Counted from the first letter of the stretch, positions 44,184-55,265 are shown. The stretch is 64,000 nt of DNA from Oegoconia quadripuncta (GCA_949316235.1 OX438751.1:974413-1038412); one strand, 5' to 3'. The notes: a model not told the origin generated them from the letters alone. Translations and numbers: made by a program.

Positions 44184-44528
44184 CAGAGTGGAAAGTTTCA
44201 ATGGGGCAGCCAAGGGAGGTACCTTAATCGTTGCAGCTACAAGAAATTGGTCTTAGGAGACTATCCATAATTTTTCAAAAAAATTTCATTCCCATTCACA
44301 GATTTTCGAAAAAATGTACGGTTAGCAAGAAAATTACCATTTCTCACAAAAAAATTTTTTGATGCTAATCGATCCTGTTTCATATGCTGATCAAAAAGTT
44401 CCATGGGACCAACTGAAGTTTCAGTACTAGAAAAGTTAGAAATCAAAAAAGTCTCCTAAGACCAATTTCTTGTAGCTGCAACGATTAAGGTACCTCCCTT
44501 GGCTGCCCCATTGAAACTTTCCACCCTG
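44184..44528. mobile_element. 345-bp MITE with ~80-bp inverted repeats, TA-flanked
   Basis: CAGAGTGGAAAGTTTCAATG at the left is mirrored by cattgaaactttccaccctg at the right; the arms continue through aggtaccttaatcgttgcag and ggtcttaggagact. TA lies outside both ends. The 61-codon minus frame is only the interior of the element. Confidence 0.9.
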
Positions 44529-44869
44529 TATAAATATGTACACAAATTATATACAAGTCAATTAATATGATATTATTATTATATTTATGCATGCACCCTA
44601 CCTGTTTTTCTACCTACAAATGTCCCATAGCTGTGGGTTGTCTAGAAGAGATCGCTTTTAGTGATAAGACCGCCTAATTGTGTTCTATTGTTATCATCAA
44701 AAATTATTGTAAATTATTTTGCGCAATAAAGATTATTTGTATTGTATTGTATAATGCAAAATTTATTAAAAATGGCTGTTATCTCACTAATATGAATGTG
44801 AATACTCAATCACACAAAAACATATATAATTAAGAGTAGCTCCTGTTTGATGACATTCTAAAACTGAGG

Positions 44870-45243
44870 AACCTGGTGCAATTGTCAAAATTTGCCTTTA
44901 AATAAAATTTAAAACAACCATTAAACGGAAACTATGTGCCAAAGGCTATTATAAAATTTCTGACTATCTGGATGATAACAATGCGTGGACATGAACCGCT
45001 CGCCATTATCCAGTATATTTTATTCTTATTTTTCTTTGTCGAATCATAAATTTTACAATTATGTATTTCAAATTGTATTTGTATTGACTTATTTAAAAAG
45101 AGCAACCCTGGAGTTTCTTGCTCGTTCTTCTCTGGGGAGACTGCCTAGTGAATGAGCGATAACTGTATGTCATGACGATTTCAAATGTTATTCTTATAAC
45201 TTACGAAATAAAAACATTTTTGATTTTGATTTTTTGATTTCAT
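44870..45243 (+). mobile_element. LINE 3' fragment (same family as 29161-29575)
   Basis: Shares caaaatttgcctttaaataa, cggaaactatgtgccaaagg and the 3'UTR phrase gttcttctctggggagactg. Encodes KGYYKISDYLDDNNAW then TGA. The tail is tttttgattttgatttt. Confidence 0.85.
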
Positions 45244-45462
45244 TATAATCAAATGACACATTGTAAAATTCTCCGAATAGCATGAATCGAGTTTCCCTAT
45301 ACAAATTACAAACCAAGATAAAACTATTTAGGTAGGTTTGTTATTTGTATTACAGTAATATGTTATTGACTTTTCTCTGAAATTGGTATAAAAGGGCTCT
45401 TCACTACCTCTTTAAGTGACCAGTAGCGTGACCAACTGTTTGTTATTCGTCTGTTCAGTTCG

Positions 45463-45482
45463 AAAGAAAGAAAGAAAGAAAA
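45463..45482 (+). repeat. (GAAA)n microsatellite
   Basis: Five copies of gaaa. Confidence 0.9.
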
Positions 45483-45509
45483 TTATTTATTTGTTAGATT
45501 TTGGGTATA

Positions 45510-46000
45510 CAGATAAAGGTCTTATTTTGTAGATAGGTAGCCCAGCAAAATCTGCCTGTTATGGCGTACAAATATTTAAAATATAAAAATGGAATTAAAA
45601 AATCACGCAATATAAGCAGACACGCTAAACGACAACATTGTGTTAACCTGACGACCTGTGTTCTTTAGACATCTGTTGTTTTGGCGATATTATTTTACCG
45701 AGATAGATATATTCATCTACATACTCTATTTCTTGCTTTCCTATGTACAATTTTTCTTTATCACCATTTGTCTTCGATAGGTTCATTGTGAGTCCAGCAT
45801 TCTCACTCTCGTTTTTCAGTTCATGGAGCATGGTTTGTAGTGTTTTGGGGTCTTCAGCAAAAAGTATAAGATCATCTGCAAATCTCAGATGAGTGAGTTT
45901 ACATCCATTTATATTTACTCCACATTCGCTCCATTGTAGGTTCCTGAAGATGCTCTCTAATACAGGGGACAGCCCGACCAAGCAGAAAACGTTGCTGGCG
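45510..46000 (-). mobile_element. RTE-type LINE reverse-transcriptase fragment
   Basis: On the minus strand the frame carries LSPVLESIFRNLQW, the RT core LTHLRFADDLILFAEDPK (the FADD catalytic box), AGLTMNLSKTNG and EYVDEYIYLGKIISP. This order is that of RT domains C to E in RTE-like elements. Sequence on both sides no longer fits, so it is a broken internal piece in the first intron of gene B. Confidence 0.9.
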
Positions 46001-46312
46001 TCAGTCAGGAAATTTGATTGAAATCTGTAATACTTGGTCGGAGAAATACAGGCAATTTTTTTTTTTAATATGTTATTGACACTAAGTAATCAGTAATAAT
46101 TTATTATGAAAATAAATAATAATAAAATATTTTCCTGTTCGAACATCAATGAAGTTATGTTACAGGTGCCTTGCAGTCATAACTACTCATAACATAAATT
46201 ACCTCTTGGGTTGTGCTGTGCGATTACATCATCAAGTTAGTGAAGTATAAGGAATATAATACCATGTATTGTATGTATATACCATTGTATAACTTACTAT
46301 AATTTTCTACTC

Positions 46313-46634
46313 CGCCTCCGTGACTCAATGTAAACAACATTGGGTTTACGATTCGAAGGTCGCGGGTTCGATCCCCAGCGGGGTACATGTTTAGTACTCA
46401 GTTTGGTTGGTGGTAGGGCATTTTAAATGTCCGCCTGGCTAGCTACCACCATCTTATCTAAACCTGTCGCCAAACAGCAATGTTAATAGCATTGTTGTGT
46501 TCCGGTTGTCAGAGATAAGATAGCCAGTTCCCCAAATATTTGCGTTTCCGTGTCAGTACGCTTCGATCTCATCTGCATTTATCATCAGGTGTGATTGAGG
46601 TCAAGTGCCGACCCGTTGTGCATAAAAAAAAACT
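46313..46634 (+). mobile_element. SINE-A, full length
   Basis: Reference copy: head cgcctccgtgactcaatgta, B box cgcgggttcgatccccagcg, linker gtacatgtttagtactcagt, complete body and A tail (cataaaaaaaaac). Confidence 0.93.
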
Positions 46635-46704
46635 TGATTGACCTGCTAACAGGACAGGACTTATTTACTGTCCATTCCATCATTTTACTGGCCATTCAGT
46701 TATT

Positions 46705-46862
46705 TGTTAAGATAGTGGTAGCTAGCCAGTCGGATATTTAAAATGCCTTACTACCAATCAAATCGAGTACTAAACATGTACCCGTTCGGATCGAACCCGC
46801 GACCTCCGATTCGTAAACTTTATGTTGTTTACATAGAGCCATGGAGGCGGTCAAAAAGTTAA
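46705..46862 (-). mobile_element. SINE-A, 5' half
   Basis: Minus-strand head (cgcctccatggctctatgta) and the first part of the body, ending at ccaccatctt-like sequence. Lies 70 bp after the full copy, in the opposite direction. Confidence 0.8.
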
Positions 46863-47139
46863 AGGCTAAATATCTTCGAAACTGTTTAACCGATTTTCAT
46901 CAAAGATGTCTAAGAAACTATCCCGTGTTTAATGTTTTATATAAAAAAACCGCACTGAAAATCATAACACCCGTCGTTTATCGTCGGGGGATAAGGAACT
47001 AAGTGTCTATTTAAAAACATGAATATCAAGAAAATGTTAGTGCAAATGATTATATGACAAACAGGTGAACTATACAATGGATCTCTATAAAGTGAGTAAT
47101 TCCCGCGAGATAAAGAAACTAAACATACGCAATAAACTT

Positions 47140-47177
47140 ATTCCACGCAGGCGAAGCCGCGGGCGAAAAGCTAGTGT
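47140..47177 (+). mobile_element. Helitron-like 3' end
   Basis: attccacgcaggcgaagccg then cgggcgaaaagctagt: hairpin-forming GC segment followed by CTAGT. The body upstream (46855-46960, aaggctaaatatcttcgaaac) may belong to it. Confidence 0.5.
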
Positions 47178-47179
47178 AC

Positions 47180-47654
47180 AGTGTTTGTACATAAGAGAAG
47201 AATGATAAGAGTCTTGATAGTCACCGAAGTCTTTGATCTTGATAGAAACACTTGATATGGATATTAAACTTTATTAATGATCGAATATAGATTGTGTGCA
47301 CACTAATAGAGTAGGTCGAGAACTGACGTGTTTGGGTAAAAAGTATGTCGCTGACACGTGCCCGAAATGCTGATTAAGACAATGTTTAATGTACTTGTAC
47401 AGCTAGTAACGCATGAAACTGACATTGAAACCCAAAGGGATTTAATTAATATTTGAATGCCTTCGTTCAAACCCTTTGTTTAAGTATTAATATGATATTT
47501 TAATCGCCATGTCATTGAGCCGTTAGCAATTATCAGTCGCGACAATCTCCCAATTGCTAAAACGAATTCAGATTATTCAACACGCGTTTGGTTTTATGAC
47601 AAAATTAATAAGTAGGTACATAAATACGCCTATTTGCTTGTCCATTGTCAACCG
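47180..47654. other. Intron of gene B, no feature recognised
   Basis: Apparently unique AT-rich sequence. Confidence 0.4.
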
Positions 47655-47925
47655 CCAATGTAAACCTCAGCGGGGGTACTCGGTTTGGTTGGTGGTAGGG
47701 CATTTTAAATGGCCGCCTGGCTAGCTACCACCATCTTATCTAAATCTGCCGAAAAGCAGCAATGTTAATAGCATTGTTGTGTTCCGGTTGTCAGAGATAA
47801 GATAGCCAGTCCCCCAAATGTCTTGGAGTTTCCGGGTCAGTACGCTTCCACATTCGGCCTCATCTTCACTTAACATCAGGTGTGATTGAGGTCAAGTACG
47901 AACCCGTTGTGCATTAAAAAATAAC
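47655..47925 (+). mobile_element. SINE-A with deleted head
   Basis: caatgtaaacctcagcgggg joins the head directly to its end, so about 35 bp including the B box are lost; the body and A tail are intact. Confidence 0.85.
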
Positions 47926-48186
47926 AACATCAACTGCCTTACACGTCCTCACTGTTGGGGCACAGCCTTCTCTCTGTGCGGGTTGCTGGTTTTAGGGTGC
48001 TTTTCCACCTCAGCTGTGCGAGGTAGGTAGCTAAGCGGTACGCGTGGAAAAGATCGACGAATATCGTTACTGGACCATAAATAGGAGGTAATGATATTAG
48101 TGGATTTTTTCCTCGTGCACAGTGCAAACGCGCCCTAAGGTTGAAAGTCGAAGGTATTAGAACATGCTACGGATCCTTAAAAGATT

Positions 48187-49020
48187 AGATAGCCAAAGTT
48201 GCTTTATTTTGTAGGTACACAGAGTACACTTAAAATAGTCAATTTTGCATAGTTACATTTTTTAAGTTACTGCTTGTTCAAAATGCAATTTCCCCTGAGA
48301 ACAAGCAAGAAACTTGAAAGGTTCCTCTTTTAAAATCAGGCTTTGATTTTACAAAAAGGTTTTTATATTACAAAAAGGTTTTTATAATTCATTATTAATT
48401 GTGAAATAGCCTGGCATGCGAACGATCTGATTATGTCCAGGGATGATTATCATCTAAATAGTCTGATATTTTATTATAATATGCTTTGTTAATAAGTTTC
48501 TGTTTTATAGTATCTTTAAATTTATTGAGAGGAAGATTTTGTATATCAACTGGAACCTTATTGAAAAAGCGTATAGGTACATAACCCTTTGAATGAATTA
48601 CTGACTTTGCGGAGGCGACTTATGTGACCTGCAAGTTTATCTTTATTTCTTGCATTGACATCATGTTTATCACTATTTTCCCTAAATGATGCTATATTTT
48701 TTTTGGCATACATTAGATTTTCAAAAATGTACTGTGACGAAAAGGTTAGAATGTTATACTAAGTAAACATAACTTTAAACCTATCTCTAAGTGACACAGC
48801 AGGTCTCAATTGATAAATTGCGCGAACGGCACGTTTTTGTAAAACAAAGATTGTGTTTATATCCGCGGCGTTTCCCCACAGCAAGATACCGTAAGACATC
48901 AAGCTTTGGAAATAACTAAAATATACTAATCTAGCAGTATTTACGTTTGATACTTGTCGAATTTTTTTGACTGAATACGCTGCAGAGCTGAGCCTTTTCG
49001 CCAATTTATGTATATGAGGA
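48187..49020 (-). mobile_element. LINE 3' fragment with ~80 codons of the polymerase C-terminal region
   Basis: The minus frame 48759-49004 reads MAKRLSSAAYSVKKIRQVSN, ARLVYFSYFQSLMSYGILLW, then IFVLQKRAVRAIYQLRPAVS. This is the post-RT region of jockey/CR1-like polymerases. Downstream (48430-48620) come the KVPVDIQNLPLNKFK and KAYYNIRLF-like remnants with stops, then the 3'UTR and a tail at 48187. The element ends 90 bp before coding exon 1 of gene B. Confidence 0.85.
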
Positions 49021-49103
49021 CCATACCATAGGATAGTAGTTCGTCACCCCACTTCCCAGACCAGTTTAAGACCTAGCAAGTGTAGCGTGTGGTGATATTT
49101 CAG

Positions 49104-49245
49104 GACAAAGATGGCGGAGGTGGGTTTCCCCGGCCAGCACACGACCACCACGACGGTCACCTCCAGTACCACGGTACAGACGAACATACGGTTCGACCCT
49201 CAGTATATACGGACTGTGCCCGGGATACTTAAAGTTGTTCAAGTG
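49104..49245 (+). CDS. MARVEL gene B, coding exon 1 (start codon at 49111)
   Basis: Acceptor ggtgatatttcag, 7 nt of leader (gacaaag), then MAEVGFPGQHTTTTTVTSST and a run to YIRTVPGILKVVQV before the donor gtgagt. 45 codons, phase 0. The N-terminus is threonine/serine-rich and cytosolic; helix 1 starts at PGILKVVQV. ATGG with an A at -3 is a good start context. No longer frame is possible here because both ends are spliced, so no ORF search would show it. Confidence 0.9.
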
Positions 49246-49282
49246 GTGAGTAAACGAAACTCAACATTTTAATTACATTCTT

Positions 49283-49335
49283 CTTCTTAGCGAGTCGATG
49301 GCAATAACATCAAATTCTTGAGGACCATGAATCCC
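49283..49335 (-). mobile_element. LINE C-terminal scrap
   Basis: Minus strand encodes DVIAIDSLRRRM then a stop, the same ending as at 53285-53320 (DYFAIDSLRR). Only about 50 bp. Confidence 0.5.
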
Positions 49336-49342
49336 TAAAAAC

Positions 49343-49410
49343 GGGGTGAGCGGGTTCGATTCACAGCGGGGTGTATATTTAGTACTCGGTTTGGTTGTTG
49401 GTATCCCATC
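49343..49410 (+). mobile_element. SINE-A head fragment
   Basis: gagcgggttcgattcacagc, then gtatatttagtactcggttt and ggttgttggtat; stops at once. Confidence 0.6.
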
Positions 49411-49452
49411 CCAACTAATATTATATATTATAAATGCGGAAGTTTGTGTGTA

Positions 49453-49780
49453 TTTTTTTTTATGTATGACGGGTTCGTACTTGATTTCAATCACACCTGA
49501 TGTTAAGTGAAGATGAGGTCGAAGGTGGAAGCGTACTGACCCGGAAACCCCAACACATTTGGGGGACTGGCTATCTTAGCTCTGAGAACCGGAACACAAC
49601 AATGCTATTAACATTGCTGTTTGGCGGCAGATTTAGATAAGATGGTAGCTAGCCAGGCGGAAATTTAAAATGCCCTACTACCAACCAAACCGAGTACTTA
49701 AACATGTACCCCGCTGGGGATTGAACTCGCGACCTCCGAATCGTAAACCCAATGTTGTTTACACTGAGCCACAGAGGCGG
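49453..49780 (-). mobile_element. SINE-A, full length
   Basis: Minus strand: head ccgcctctgtggctcagtgt, B box cgcgagttcaatccccagcg, body, and A tail at 49453. It appears inserted into a Helitron-like repeat whose parts lie at 49412-49450 and 49781-49957. Confidence 0.9.
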
Positions 49781-49957
49781 TGTATGTCTGTATATATATA
49801 TTTTACCTCTCCACGCCTATACGGCTGGACGGATTTGGATGAAATTTGGCGGGTAGACAGCTTAGGACCTGGATTGACATATAGGCTAATTTTTTTGCTG
49901 AACCGATTTTGATAAAATGTTCCACGCGGACGAAGTCGCGGGCGGAAACCTAGTGTT
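49781..49957 (+). mobile_element. Helitron-like repeat, 3' half
   Basis: tacggctggacggatttgga, tgaaatttggcgggtagaca, and the end gttccacgcggacgaagtcg plus cgggcggaaacctagt. This is the common moth repeat that ends in CTAGT. Confidence 0.6.
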
Positions 49958-49959
49958 CA

Positions 49960-50500
49960 ATATATTTAGCTAACCACATTTCGAGTGGAGACCACACACC
50001 GGCATGCGACAAGGTGAGCAGACGACCTGATAAAGATTGCGGGTTATCGTTGGATGTAGGCCGCTTCCAACCGGCCACTAAGGAATTCTATGGGGGAGGC
50101 CTATATTCGTCCCATGGCTAGGGTGAATAGCCGCTTGGAATCATCGCTGTCCAGCAAGTGAGATGAGATTGAGTCCAATTCAATTCCAATTTAGTGTTAT
50201 GGCTGCATCGTTGTGCACGATGATTCTATCAATGTCAGGGTTGAAGTTCACAACGCTAAAGTTGACGATTGTGCGGTAAGTTATATATAAGCTTCTCTAA
50301 TTTGTGTAGTTGGAGAAAGGACAAACAGAACAACACATATAACCACCACCTTAACACATAATTAAGATAAAAGACGATAAACTCAAAGAAGTAGACATGA
50401 TAGATTGTAATATAACGTTGTTGACTTTTATAAGATGCGTCTCCAATATGTCATAAAAAGTAATTGTTAATAATGTCATTCTGATAAGAGATACCTTAAA
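49960..50500. other. Intron of gene B, no feature recognised
   Basis: Nothing I can support. Confidence 0.35.
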
Positions 50501-50609
50501 TTACATGAATTTCAATATAGTTTGCGCTTCGCAACAGTAATAGTAACCTTCGGCGCAATGTATCGATTCCAAGGACTTTATCGCAGCTATTTAACACGCC
50601 CGCCCGTCG

Positions 50610-50647
50610 TGACGTCACGACTGTGTTAATAAATAAGTGTGACGTCA
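50610..50647. promoter_or_regulatory. Pair of perfect CRE palindromes (TGACGTCA)
   Basis: TGACGTCA at 50610-50617 and again at 50640-50647, 30 bp apart (about three helical turns), in a locally GC-rich patch (cacgcccgcccgtcg). CRE is the classic CREB/ATF site. It lies in the second intron of gene B, so it could be an enhancer; the patch is also flanked by gcttcgca/tgcgaagc, which may mark a repeat. Confidence 0.45.
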
Positions 50648-51049
50648 TTACTCGACATAAGACGGAGGTGCGAAGCTAAGGTCGTTTTATAACTTACTCG
50701 CTAGCTAATACTTGCTTAAGTATAAACGAGTATGTAAAAAACATATGACAAATTGATCATTTTAAAAATAACGTTTCATAAACTGTACATTTAAAATATT
50801 TATTTATACAACATTTCCGTACTTAGTTGACCGTGTCCTACGTCCCGTCTGATAAACTAGCCTAAAATACTACTTACACTAATATTATAAATACATGCAT
50901 CACCAATATAATATTAATAACTAACTCAACCCAGTACGCTTTTCAAACGTAATACATATTAGTACATATTATATGACAAATAACCAATACTGCTACCACC
51001 CCACTAATTATTTATTTACTTCCAAAGTTCTGTTTTAAGCTGAACGTCA

Positions 51050-51255
51050 CTTTCCACTTGAGGCACTGGCAGAATTATCAGTGTTGTAAGCGCGTTCAGC
51101 GTTTGCAGCGTTAGCTGAGCCAGCAAGCCCTTTCACTGCTACAATTATATTGTGCATTATTCTAAGATTTCTTCCTGTATAATAATAATTATGGTTCTGT
51201 ACAATGTATTGTGGCACTGAATAAAAAGTTTCTATGTCTATGTCTATGTCTATTA
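51050..51255 (+). mobile_element. Possible retroposon 3' end with (TATGTC)n tail
   Basis: AATAAAAAG followed by tandem tatgtctatgtctatgtcta (51233-51254), as in the microsatellite tails of some LINEs. The body is not recognised. Confidence 0.35.
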
Positions 51256-51647
51256 GTGCACAGGGAGTTTTGTGCATGTTTAGAAAAACGAAATAAATAA
51301 ATACACATTTACAAATCAAACATTTGTCCCAGATCTTGCTGAACCGGAAGGGTGCCTAAGAGGCTAAGTGAGTTTCCTTTTGAGTCTGAGCGAAATAGAA
51401 GCCAGCCTTCCGATCATTTGAAGCTTCGATCAGACGCTCAGAAATCTCTCCAAAAAACAATGAGCGCCTGGCCCCCGCGGCCCGAAGGTTTCCACCCCAA
51501 ACTGAGCAAAAATATAATATCCACTGAGACTAGCATAGTCGTTTGAGGTTCTCAGAGGTTGCGGCTGCAAATCCCGCGTTATTAGAATAAACCAGAAACC
51601 AATTGGTCTATGGAATAAACTATTCCTTTTACAAACCTCTTAGTCTT

Positions 51648-51873
51648 TTAACTATCCGCCTGGCTAGCTACCACCATCTTATCTAAATCTGCCGCCAAAC
51701 AGCAATGTTAATAGCATTGTTGTGTTCCGGTTGTCCGAGATAAGATAGGCAGTCACCCAAATGTGTTGGGGTTTCCGGGTCAGTACGCTCCCACCTTCGC
51801 CCTCATCTTCACTTAAGGTCAGGTGTGATTGAGGTCAAGTACGAACGCGTCGTGCATAAAAAAAAAGTCTGAA
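51648..51873 (+). mobile_element. SINE-A, 5'-truncated
   Basis: Starts tatccgcctggctagctacc and ends gtcgtgcataaaaaaaaagt. Confidence 0.88.
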
Positions 51874-52117
51874 TGTGAACTGTGTTTGTTACCTTTAAAA
51901 AGTCTACATTAGGTCACACCTACGTGGAAACGCGACCTGACTAACTTATTGAGTCACCAGACTTATTAAAAGGTGTTACCGCAAAATTGAATAATAGCTA
52001 AGTTTCCACGAAATAGCTTGACATTTCTTTGAAGTGAAGTAGTTATTACCAGCAGGTATTAAGATTTGCGTGAAAATAGTCTTCTATTTTCTAGCTGAAT
52101 TTTAACTATACATATGT

Positions 52118-52440
52118 AATAAACGTCGATGGCTCAGTGGACGAGACACAATTTGGGAGGTCCAGGTTCGACCCCCAGGCAAGCCATGTACCAATGAGCA
52201 ATTACTTATGTGCATTCATCCGACTGCTCTTAAACGGTGAAGGAAAACATCGTGAGTAAACCTACATGCCTTGGAAATAAAAAAAAAAATTGAAGGCATG
52301 TGAAGTCCCCAACCCGCACTGGGCCAGCGTGGCGAACTATGGCCCATACTCTCGTCATTATGTGGGAAGGTCTATATCCCTGCAGTGGGATGTCTACGAA
52401 CTTTTAATGTGATATGTACATAATGTCACGACCTTTATTC
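52118..52440 (+). mobile_element. SINE-C, full length
   Basis: tRNA-like head gtcgatggctcagtggacga with gtccaggttcgacccccagg, then ttatgtgcattcatccgact, ctcttaaacggtgaaggaaa, acatcgtgagtaaacctaca, an inner A run, and gggaaggtctatatccctgc. Second copy on the minus strand at 55380-55695. Confidence 0.85.
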
Positions 52441-52650
52441 CAAACGGAATGGACTCATAGAAGTTACAAGTCTTTTGCAGTGAACTTACAAAGGATTTGC
52501 AATACTAGTGTAAAATCGTGATTCATAGACGCTAAAATCCATGTTATCTCCGTTGTAACCTGATTGCAAGCTGACAATATTTACATTTGCGTTTTGGGTA
52601 CTTTAAGGGTCCTGTAAGTCCTTAGTAAGGGGTGTAATGATAGATGTTTG

Positions 52651-53281
52651 ATGTAATAACAAAAAGTCTAATTATCACATTGTATAATTTCATTTGATAT
52701 AATTTTGCTTAGTATATAATGTTCAAATGATATAACGTTCTGTTTATCTAATTTCATAAGATATAATTTCACTTGATATAAAACTCGTTTAACATAATAT
52801 TTACTTTCTATAATGTTCATTTGATATAATGAAGAATACGTTTGTGTAGTCATAAAAAAAGAATAAACTAACACCCGAACCTAACCTCTGCTCTAGTTTT
52901 TGCCCGATTCTCGCAGCTCGCTCCGCTCGCTGCCCGCTTCGCTCGCTGCCCGCTCCGCTTCGCGCGTGTTACTTGTTTATTGTTGTATGAATTTGATGAA
53001 AATACCATTATGTGAAATGAAAATTATGCATAGTGAACATTATCACAAACGATAATTATATACTATGAGCATTATGACTTGCGGTAATTATATGAAATGA
53101 ACGTTATAACAAATGATAATTATATTTAATAAGTATTATGCCAAGTGTTGTTATAGCAAATGATTGTTATGTTTCGTAAACATTATAGATACTAAATGAA
53201 ATTATATTAGACAACTTTAGGCCTTTTGAAAATTATATCAAGTTAGTGTTATGTCTAATGAAATTATATTTTTTGTTATTA
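52651..53281. mobile_element. Palindromic element of short ATATGA/TCATAT repeats, 631 bp
   Basis: Ends gtaataacaaaaagtct and its mirror (tttttgttattac). The left half (52651-52845) repeats variants of TTTCATTTGATATAATTT at roughly 18-20-bp steps; the right half (53005-53281) repeats the reverse form (AAATGAACGTTATAAC and similar). The middle (52875-52970) is GC-rich with gctcgctccgctcgctgccc runs and aacctaacct. There is no coding capacity; the 68-codon frame is a reading of the repeats. Confidence 0.75.
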
Positions 53282-53284
53282 CTT

Positions 53285-53575
53285 CTTCTTAGCGAGTCGA
53301 TGGCAAAATAATCTGAGGACCAGCATGTGGCCATGCGTACAGCATTGTCTGTGGCATCGGAGAGGTCTTGTAGTGTACAAGTGTCGGGACACACAGGGCA
53401 GCATAGAAGATGCTCCATAGTTTGTGGTGTATCACCATACAAGCGCCGATTGTCGTCCGTGTAGCCCCACTTCGACATGTTCTCTTGGCATCTACCGACA
53501 CCTATACGCAATCTATTGAGTGACTTCCGTACGGGCCACTCCAGATCGTGACCCGATGGAGGCTTCTGTTCTGAC
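53285..53575 (-). mobile_element. LINE C-terminal fragment with zinc-knuckle-like motif
   Basis: The minus frame reads GHDLEWPVRKSLNRLRIGVG, CQENMSKWGYTDDNRRLYGD, TPQTMEHLLCCPVCPDTCTL, ATDNAVRMATCWSSDYFAID. The pattern R-x-G-x-G-R...WGY...QTMEHLLxCP is the C-terminal RNase/knuckle region of a moth non-LTR polymerase family. A 20-codon relic of the same ending lies at 49283-49335. Confidence 0.75.
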
Positions 53576-53627
53576 GGCCAACGAAAACAGCCGAAGGTCG
53601 ATAACCTTTTAAGCCTAGACTACAATT

Positions 53628-53995
53628 AGACAATATCCACGGTTCACCTTACGAATTATACAGAAATGTACACTTGATAGGGAGTGAGCCCATCGCCGTC
53701 AAAATGTGTAACCGTTTTATTCATAAAAATTTACAAACGCTTTAGCCTGTTTTAGTTAAAGTATGTTTTGTTTTAGTCGTTCATAAGGAAATGTCGTAAT
53801 GAAAGAAAGTGAAGTCTATAGATGTTTTTTGGTGTAAGTCCCTTAGTCGTCTGGTGTTTCGAATGGTGAAACGTGGATGTTGTTTCAAGCATTAAACTTT
53901 AAATGTTTGGAACACCCAAAGGCTAATGTTTGGAACACCCAAAGGCTAATGTTTGGGATACCTCTGACCACCCCATTTGGGATAGAGATCGTGAC
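53628..53995. repeat. Dispersed repeat with inverted ends
   Basis: atccacggttcacc (53635) is mirrored by ggtgaaacgtggat (53866), enclosing about 240 bp that share 1098-1250. Beyond it, 53897-53950 has a perfect short tandem duplication of gtttggaacacccaaaggctaat. Related to 735-830. Confidence 0.5.
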
Positions 53996-54039
53996 GTTAT
54001 GTATGCATGTAAAAAAATATCTTATTGTGCTATTTTCAG

Positions 54040-54306
54040 GGTTGCAGCCTCCTCGGCTTCGTCTGCATACAATTCTCGAGCTTCAACAATGCTTCGAAGG
54101 GTTCCTACTTCTCCTGGATATCAATGATAGCGTTCTGGTTCACCGGCATTCTTCTGGGGCTCTACCTGTTCCACATCGTGGAGAAATTCTACAAGATACC
54201 CTGGCTGAAGATAGAGTTCGGATTCTGTGCGCTGTGGACGTTCTTCTATATCATAGCTGCTAGTTTGGCCTGCACTGTGCACGATAAGCCCCATTCTGCG
54301 GCGGCG
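54040..54306 (+). CDS. MARVEL gene B, coding exon 2
   Basis: 89 codons between gtgctattttcag and gtaagt, phase 0 at both ends and the same length as gene A's exon. Reads GCSLLGFVCIQFSSFNNASK (end of helix 1 and first outer loop), WISMIAFWFTGILLGLYLF (helix 2), the loop HIVEKFYKIPWLKIE, WTFFYIIAASLACTV (helix 3) and HDKPHSAAA. Overlapping open frames at 53877 and 53930 are in other frames or extend past the acceptor. The base composition is clearly more GC-rich than the intron around it. Confidence 0.95.
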
Positions 54307-54479
54307 GTAAGTTGAATTTTATAATTCAGATAATTGAACTGCCACAGTGTTAAGACAGCCAATTGCCATGCGGTCTCCCGAATGTATCTATGACATACAA
54401 AGTCAGATGATTGAAATGATCATTTGTTCATGTAGGCAATACAATATGCACTTATGAACGTCACTTGTTTTTTAAACTA

Positions 54480-54722
54480 CCACTAGCTACTGAGAAGAGC
54501 TAGCGAGAAACTCAGAGGGTTTGTCTCTTTTCAATAAATCATTTACAATCTAGAAAGGTTATAACAATTTTTATATATCGTGTAGAGTTTGCCGTTTAAT
54601 CCCATGGATTACTATCATTAATGTAGTCTGAAATTTTGTAATATCCCTTTTTACATAATTTTTGTTTTACAATAAGTTTAAATTTATTAAGCGGAAGATT
54701 CTGTATTCTGTATATACAAGGT
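54480..54722 (-). mobile_element. LINE 3' fragment (jockey/CR1-like)
   Basis: Minus strand encodes NRILPLNKFKLIVKQKLCKK, then GYYKISDYINDSNPW and a stop, followed by 3'UTR with agagacaaaccctctgagtt and ctcgctagctcttctcagta. The end at 54722 meets SINE-B. Confidence 0.7.
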
Positions 54723-54754
54723 TATATTTTGTATACCAATAAATTATAATATTT

Positions 54755-54971
54755 CGGACACTTACACCAATCATCTAGTCCCAAACTAAGCAAAGCTTGT
54801 GCTATGGATACTAGATAACGGATAAACATACACAAGTATTTATATAAACATCCATGACTCGGGAATAAATGTTCGTGTTCATCACACAAACATTCACCCC
54901 TCGCGGGATTCGAACACGCAACCGTTGGTTTCGCTGACAGGGTCACTATGAACTACACCAACCGGTCGTCA
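54755..54971 (-). mobile_element. SINE-B
   Basis: Minus strand: head gaccggttggtgtagttcat, B box ttgcgtgttcgaatcccgcg. Near-twin of 59060-59305, including ggacacttacaccaatcatc and ctagtcccaaactaagcaaa. Confidence 0.85.
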
Positions 54972-55212
54972 ACCAATAAACCGATACACCCCAATTAGAT
55001 CATATATTTTATAATCAATGTGGCTAGAAAAAAAATAATAAAAATAAAAGATTGTTGCGAATTCAGTTACAGTTATGTTCGACTTGTAGCGTGTTTATCA
55101 TTCCTTAATTAGATAAATAATTAAGAAAAAAATATAACCTCAATTTTTATAACCTGAGTGGATTCTATACATATAAGTGCTTCTGACCAAACTAATTTCA
55201 GCTTTCAGGTAT

Positions 55213-55265
55213 ACAACTCATGCTCGTTTGCCGCCCTCTCAAATAAAAAAAAAAAAAAAAAAAAT
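55213..55265 (+). mobile_element. Retroelement tail (family of 12270-12590)
   Basis: catgctcgtttgccgccctc followed by tcaaat and a run of about 20 A. Only the last 50 bp of the family. Confidence 0.6.

Noticed and set aside
51352..51546. 64-codon ORF
   Set aside because: No recognisable content and no splice context; looks accidental in a locally GC-rich stretch.
53877..54263. 128-codon ORF overlapping exon 2 of gene B
   Set aside because: It runs through the splice acceptor in a different frame from the MARVEL exon; the exon frame is fixed by homology with gene A.
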